Below are positions 61,134 to 64,000 of a stretch of DNA of 64,000 nucleotides, piece after piece. The notes under the pieces were generated by a model. The model did no database searches, was not told the DNA's origin, and worked only from the letters and a program-made list of their open reading frames with translations. The translations under genes and the position numbers were made by a program. The stretch's first letter is position 1. Every line of letters starts with the position of its first letter. This DNA is from Desulfobacteraceae bacterium (lineage in GTDB: Bacteria > Desulfobacterota > Desulfobacteria > Desulfobacterales > Desulfosalsimonadaceae). The stretch is taken from NCBI GenBank assembly GCA_003599885.1, contig QZKW01000082.1:1-64000 (forward strand), given 5' to 3'.

Positions 61134-62009
61134 TTACAATCCCGCCAGATCCTTGAAATTTTTGCCTAAAATCCCTTCTTTGTCTTTTGTTGAAATGGGC
61201 AGCCGGTTAATTTCATCCATAATCGCCCCATGATCATAGCCGTGATCATCCGCCGCCGGATACCCGAACGGGCCGTCACTGCCGTACAGACATTTCTCAG
61301 GCCCCAGGGCTGAAACCGCAGCCCGGCGCAGAGGTTCATCCAGATAAGGGCTGGAGAGATCAATCGTTACATTTTTTTTGGTTTTGATGTGATCCCACAA
61401 ATGCTGGTAATGGGGAACCCCGGCATGGGCGTAAATGATTTTGAGGTTGGGGTGCCGGTCCGGAAGGTATTTGAAATCCCCGTTTTCTTTTTTCCCGCCT
61501 AAATGAATCAATAACGGCAGACCTCTCTGGCTGCATAACGCCGCTGCGTCATCGAGGCGGCTGATCGGATACCGGTGCCAGAAGGGGTGGCATTTAGCGC
61601 CGATCCAGCCAGGGGTTTCCAGGTTTTTTTCCAGCGCCGCCACTGCGTCCTGTTTGGCGGGGTTGATGAAAAACCATCCGTAAAATCTGTCCGGGTGGGT
61701 CTTTATCGCATCAGCCACAATTCGGTTGTCCGGCAGCTCATATATGGGATAGGTCTTGCCGAGAATGGAAAATTTTCCGCTTTTGGTGACCGTGCTCTCA
61801 TACGCCAACAGCCCGAGCCGGCGCCAGAATCCCCTGAGCATATTTCTGACCAGATGGGCCAGCCGCTCGGCCACCCCTTCCACATGAAAAGGGTCCACCA
61901 CTTGCGCGATCAGGGCGACTCTGTCAATGCGGTGCCGGTCCATTTGCGTCAGCAGCCGGTCCATGGTTTCCATCCGTTCATCCAGATGATAATGCATGTC
62001 AATGATCAT
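61134..62009 (-). CDS. amidohydrolase-2 family metal hydrolase
   Basis: A 291-residue TIM-barrel hydrolase. Metal ligands are suggested by MHYHLDE (residues 5-11), KCHPFWHRYP, IYAHAGVPHYQHLW and LYGSDGPFGYP (catalytic Asp). Members of the amidohydrolase-2 group are decarboxylases or lactone/amide hydrolases. It is followed upstream by a nitrilase-family gene on the same strand (25-base gap), suggesting a joint amide or nitrile pathway. Confidence 0.82.
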   Translation of the reverse strand: MIIDMHYHLDERMETMDRLLTQMDRHRIDRVALIAQVVDPFHVEGVAERLAHLVRNMLRGFWRRLGLLAYESTVTKSGKFSILGKTYPIYELPDNRIVADAIKTHPDRFYGWFFINPAKQDAVAALEKNLETPGWIGAKCHPFWHRYPISRLDDAAALCSQRGLPLLIHLGGKKENGDFKYLPDRHPNLKIIYAHAGVPHYQHLWDHIKTKKNVTIDLSSPYLDEPLRRAAVSALGPEKCLYGSDGPFGYPAADDHGYDHGAIMDEINRLPISTKDKEGILGKNFKDLAGL

Positions 62010-62034
62010 GGGCCTTTCCTTTTATATAAGAGGG

Positions 62035-62982
62035 TTAATGAGGATTGCTGCCTGATGCCCCCAGGGCCGGACGGGTTCGGTGCCGGTAAATCCAGCGGCC
62101 ATGGCGGTTCTGGTATTTCCAGACCAGCCGCAACTGCCAGGGCAGGTCAAAGGTCCAGAAGGCGTTCGGAATAGGTTCCGATGGGTCGTGTCGCAGGGTC
62201 AAATCCAGATCCGCGGTGACAAATCCTTCGCCATCCGCATGACTCATTCGTGCCAGTTGATTGCCGGCTCCGTCCACAATCCGGGTTTCGCCCAGAAAAT
62301 ACGAGCGGTAAGGAAATCCGGGCAAGAGAGGCAGGCCGCAGTCAATATCCCCGGCATGGGCGGCGTGAACCACTGGCACGCCGAGCATACGGGCGAATTT
62401 GGGGATGGCCGCCTGCATGATGCTCAGATTGTCGTCCATAAGACTTTTCGGGAATCCCGGCAATCGCCGGTCCGGCAGGGTCCACCAGCAGGAGCCGCCG
62501 ACTGCGAAATCGATCCGGTGGATCAGCCGACGCACGGTTTGGGTCCGGATAAACTCCCAGCACAGGGCCACGCCCACATTGCCGTATGGCGTTTCCAGCA
62601 TCCCGTCATCCCCCCCGGGCCTGTAATAGCAGTTTTCCCACATGGTGGGCAGGTCTTTGTCATGAAAATAAACGCTTCCGTCGGGCAGGGCCAGTACAAA
62701 GGTATTGTATAAGTCGTTGCCCTTCTTTGCGATGTATGATCCGCCGACAACGCCGATATATTTACTGGCAAGGGATTTGAGCATATCCATGGCCGGGCCG
62801 TCGAGGGGCAGGGCGGCGTCCCGCATTTTCGGGGAAAACCCGACGGCGGATGTGAAAAATTCGGGGAGAACCACCCATTCGGCACCTGACCGGAACGCGT
62901 CTTCCGCAAGTCCCTGCGCCTTGGCCAAGTTGGTTTTGACATCTCCCAGAACAGCCTTCATCTGAACTGCGGCGACTTTCAT
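62035..62982 (-). CDS. nitrilase-superfamily (carbon-nitrogen hydrolase) enzyme
   Basis: A 315-residue CN hydrolase with the full catalytic triad: Glu41 (LPEFF), Lys109 (HDKDLPTMWEN) and Cys141 (ALCWEF). It hydrolyses amides or nitriles, or transfers amide nitrogen. Its ATG overlaps the TGA of the transposase gene as ATGA. A C-terminal extension after residue 280 is Arg-rich. The amidohydrolase is next downstream. Confidence 0.9.
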   Translation of the reverse strand: MKVAAVQMKAVLGDVKTNLAKAQGLAEDAFRSGAEWVVLPEFFTSAVGFSPKMRDAALPLDGPAMDMLKSLASKYIGVVGGSYIAKKGNDLYNTFVLALPDGSVYFHDKDLPTMWENCYYRPGGDDGMLETPYGNVGVALCWEFIRTQTVRRLIHRIDFAVGGSCWWTLPDRRLPGFPKSLMDDNLSIMQAAIPKFARMLGVPVVHAAHAGDIDCGLPLLPGFPYRSYFLGETRIVDGAGNQLARMSHADGEGFVTADLDLTLRHDPSEPIPNAFWTFDLPWQLRLVWKYQNRHGRWIYRHRTRPALGASGSNPH

Positions 62983-63770
62983 GATCGGCCCCCTGAATTG
63001 GACAATGTTAAGGTGATTGGGCTGAAGATGTCTTCAGCGACAGAGGCGAAAATTTTTTCGCCCCTACGTTCGTCTTTATAATCAACCGCACAACCCGGAT
63101 TCAATTGATCCATCTCCCATTGAATCGGATTGTTGCAGATGTATTCCCGGATACGGTTTAATTCCATATCATTACGGACAACGTGTTCCCAATAATTGCG
63201 TTGCCATACATCAGGGGTCAAGGTGTGTTGCCGCATCCATTTGGTCACGCCGATTTTGAAACCCCGGACGATCGATCCGATGGTTTTGGATGTGCCGCAC
63301 GGGCGTTGTTGGGACGGAGGGGGCGATATTGATGGTTGGGCCTGTAGGGGCGAAAAATTTTTCGCCCCTACGGTCTGGGAATCAACGATTGATAAAATTC
63401 CATGGACATGATTCGGCATGATCACAAATGCATCCAATTCAACATGCGGGAAATGGGCCGGAATATCATCCCAGCATTGTTGAACAACACCGCCTGCATC
63501 GTTCGACAGCATTACCCCATCCAGAATTTCCCCGAACAGACATTCCCGGTTCCGGGTACAGATGGTGACAAAATAGGCCCCGGCCTTTGAATAATCATAT
63601 CCCTGCAACCGGACGGAACGGCGGTTGTGTTTGGGTGACGGCGGTGTGGATGATATGGGCGGTAGGGGTGGGTTGGCCTGCAAGGGCGGTAAGGGCGAAA
63701 AATTTTTCGCCCCTACGTTCGCCCCTACAATCGTCTCAACGATTCTATCGTTTGCGGTATTTCCGGTCAT
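62979..63770 (-). CDS. REP-associated tyrosine transposase (RAYT, Y1 family)
   Basis: A 263-residue IS200-like transposase. The core opens at RRSVRLQGYDYSKAGAYFVTICTRNRECLFGEI, contains the HUH motif MPNHVHGIL (about residue 122) and ends in the usual WQRNYWEHVVRNDMELNRIREYICNNPIQWEMD. It cuts single-stranded DNA at palindromes using a tyrosine. Three copies of a REP-like palindrome are translated within it: the N-terminal and central ones as VGAKNFSPL, and the C-terminal one as RRGEKIFASV. The start may lie downstream of the first palindrome, but it is uncertain. Overlaps the nitrilase start. Confidence 0.9.
   Translation of the reverse strand: MTGNTANDRIVETIVGANVGAKNFSPLPPLQANPPLPPISSTPPSPKHNRRSVRLQGYDYSKAGAYFVTICTRNRECLFGEILDGVMLSNDAGGVVQQCWDDIPAHFPHVELDAFVIMPNHVHGILSIVDSQTVGAKNFSPLQAQPSISPPPSQQRPCGTSKTIGSIVRGFKIGVTKWMRQHTLTPDVWQRNYWEHVVRNDMELNRIREYICNNPIQWEMDQLNPGCAVDYKDERRGEKIFASVAEDIFSPITLTLSNSGGRS
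63045..63062. repeat. REP-like palindrome, C-terminal copy in RAYT
   Basis: GGCGAAAA-TT-TTTTCGCC, followed by CCTACG. A slightly degraded copy of the palindrome at 63344, inside the 3' end of the transposase coding sequence. Confidence 0.8.
63344..63371. repeat. REP-like palindrome, central copy in RAYT
   Basis: A perfect 28-base palindrome made of GTAGGGGCGAAAAA and its complement. The GTAG at each end matches the tetranucleotide recognised at REP ends by RAYTs. It sits in the variable linker between the HUH motif and the C-terminal helices and is read in frame. Confidence 0.92.
63689..63716. repeat. REP-like palindrome, N-terminal copy in RAYT
   Basis: Same 28-base palindrome with one mismatched pair (GTAAGGGC against GCCCCTAC), followed by another half copy, GTTCGCCCCTAC, at 63717-63728. 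It lies in the N-terminal extension of the transposase frame. Confidence 0.88.
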
Positions 63771-63886
63771 CCTATCCTTTACCTTCGGGGCAGCTCCGTG
63801 CCCTGATTTATGATCTCAGTATACCCGGCGAGTGGGCAAGGTTTTGCGCTTTTTTACCTGTTATTGATACCGTATTTTATCCATGC

Positions 63887-63940
63887 TGTCGCAAGTTGTG
63901 TCGCAAACCTGTCGCAAAGATTGTCGCGAATGCGTCGCAA
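63887..63940. repeat. five TGTCGCAA direct repeats at ~11.5-base spacing
   Basis: TGTCGCAA starts at 63887, 63899 and 63910, with TGTCGCGA at 63922 and CGTCGCAA at 63933. Intervals are 12, 11, 12 and 11 bases, close to one helical turn. They could be iteron-like protein sites, or the eroded repeat-coding end of a gene. Confidence 0.7.
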
Positions 63941-63943
63941 ATA

Positions 63944-64000
63944 TCATTGGAGCCGATAAATCTGATGATGTGTTGCGCCTTCGGCTGTCACCAACCCTTT
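63944..64000 (-). CDS. possible C-terminal end of a gene running off the window
   Basis: From the right edge the minus strand reads KGLVTAEGATHHQIYRLQ and a TGA at 63944. The composition looks protein-like and the other two minus frames are not better, but only 18 residues are visible. No function can be given. Confidence 0.25.
   Translation of the reverse strand, partial: KGLVTAEGATHHQIYRLQ

Overview
The window looks like a chromosome segment of a sulfate-reducing-type deltaproteobacterium (Desulfobacterota, Desulfobacteraceae-like). This is an inference from gene content: a four-subunit 2-oxoacid:ferredoxin oxidoreductase, many sigma-54-linked two-component genes with stand-alone receivers, an SLC13/DASS anion symporter, a deltaproteobacterial-style CoxE/MoxR pair and a UbiD-family decarboxylase. 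No rRNA, tRNA or CRISPR array was seen. Coding density is high, with short operons on both strands.

Layout. 0.3-6.1 kb: an alpha/beta hydrolase, then a minus-strand run with a large acyl-ACP-reductase-like protein, small membrane proteins (DUF456, VanZ-like, DUF6122-like) and an aminoglycoside-phosphotransferase-fold kinase. 6.2-14.9 kb: a type I restriction-modification operon transcribed hsdM-fic-hsdS-hsdR, with a nest of palindromic repeats and a broken 5' copy of hsdS between fic and hsdS. 15-24 kb: RecQ, an ABC-2 exporter, an SlyD-like FKBP, a PilZ protein, a membrane/coiled-coil protein, and the VWA + MoxR pair. 24-30.7 kb: YhbY, an XRE-cupin regulator, the oxidoreductase operon (gamma-delta-alpha-beta) and a divergent branched-chain aminotransferase, which together suggest branched-chain 2-oxoacid metabolism. 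30.7-36 kb: accessory DNA with a repeat element, two small-gene pairs and a striking array in which the 3' end of a ubiD gene occurs three times, separated by two toxin-antitoxin cassettes.

36.7-55.7 kb is a signalling island. A four-helix-sensor histidine kinase and an NtrC-type sigma-54 activator are followed by two gene sets: (i) pseudo-receiver, dCache kinase, receiver, DASS symporter, a 52-residue membrane protein, Yip1-like protein, receiver-CBS protein and porin; (ii) tandem Usp protein, dCache kinase and three stand-alone receivers. Both sets have a -24/-12 sigma-54 promoter, and both have the same 17-bp palindrome (TTTTACAC-N-RTGTAAAA) 111-116 bp upstream. The simplest reading is one regulon run by the local NtrC-type activator. 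A large hybrid kinase lies convergently beyond it.

56-61 kb: a third sigma-54 promoter precedes a His/Tyr-rich exported protein, a YtkA/FixH-like periplasmic protein, an outer-membrane protein whose 5' end is formed by a hairpin element, an FMN-binding-like exported protein and a MacB/FtsX-type ABC transporter, possibly a metal or envelope-stress module. 61-64 kb: an amidohydrolase, a nitrilase-family enzyme and a REP-associated tyrosine transposase (RAYT) that carries three copies of a REP-like palindrome inside its own reading frame.

The most promising observations are the ubiD-3'-end/toxin-antitoxin array, the shared sigma-54/enhancer architecture of the signalling island, and the self-carrying RAYT. 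All were read by eye; no alignment or database search was run.
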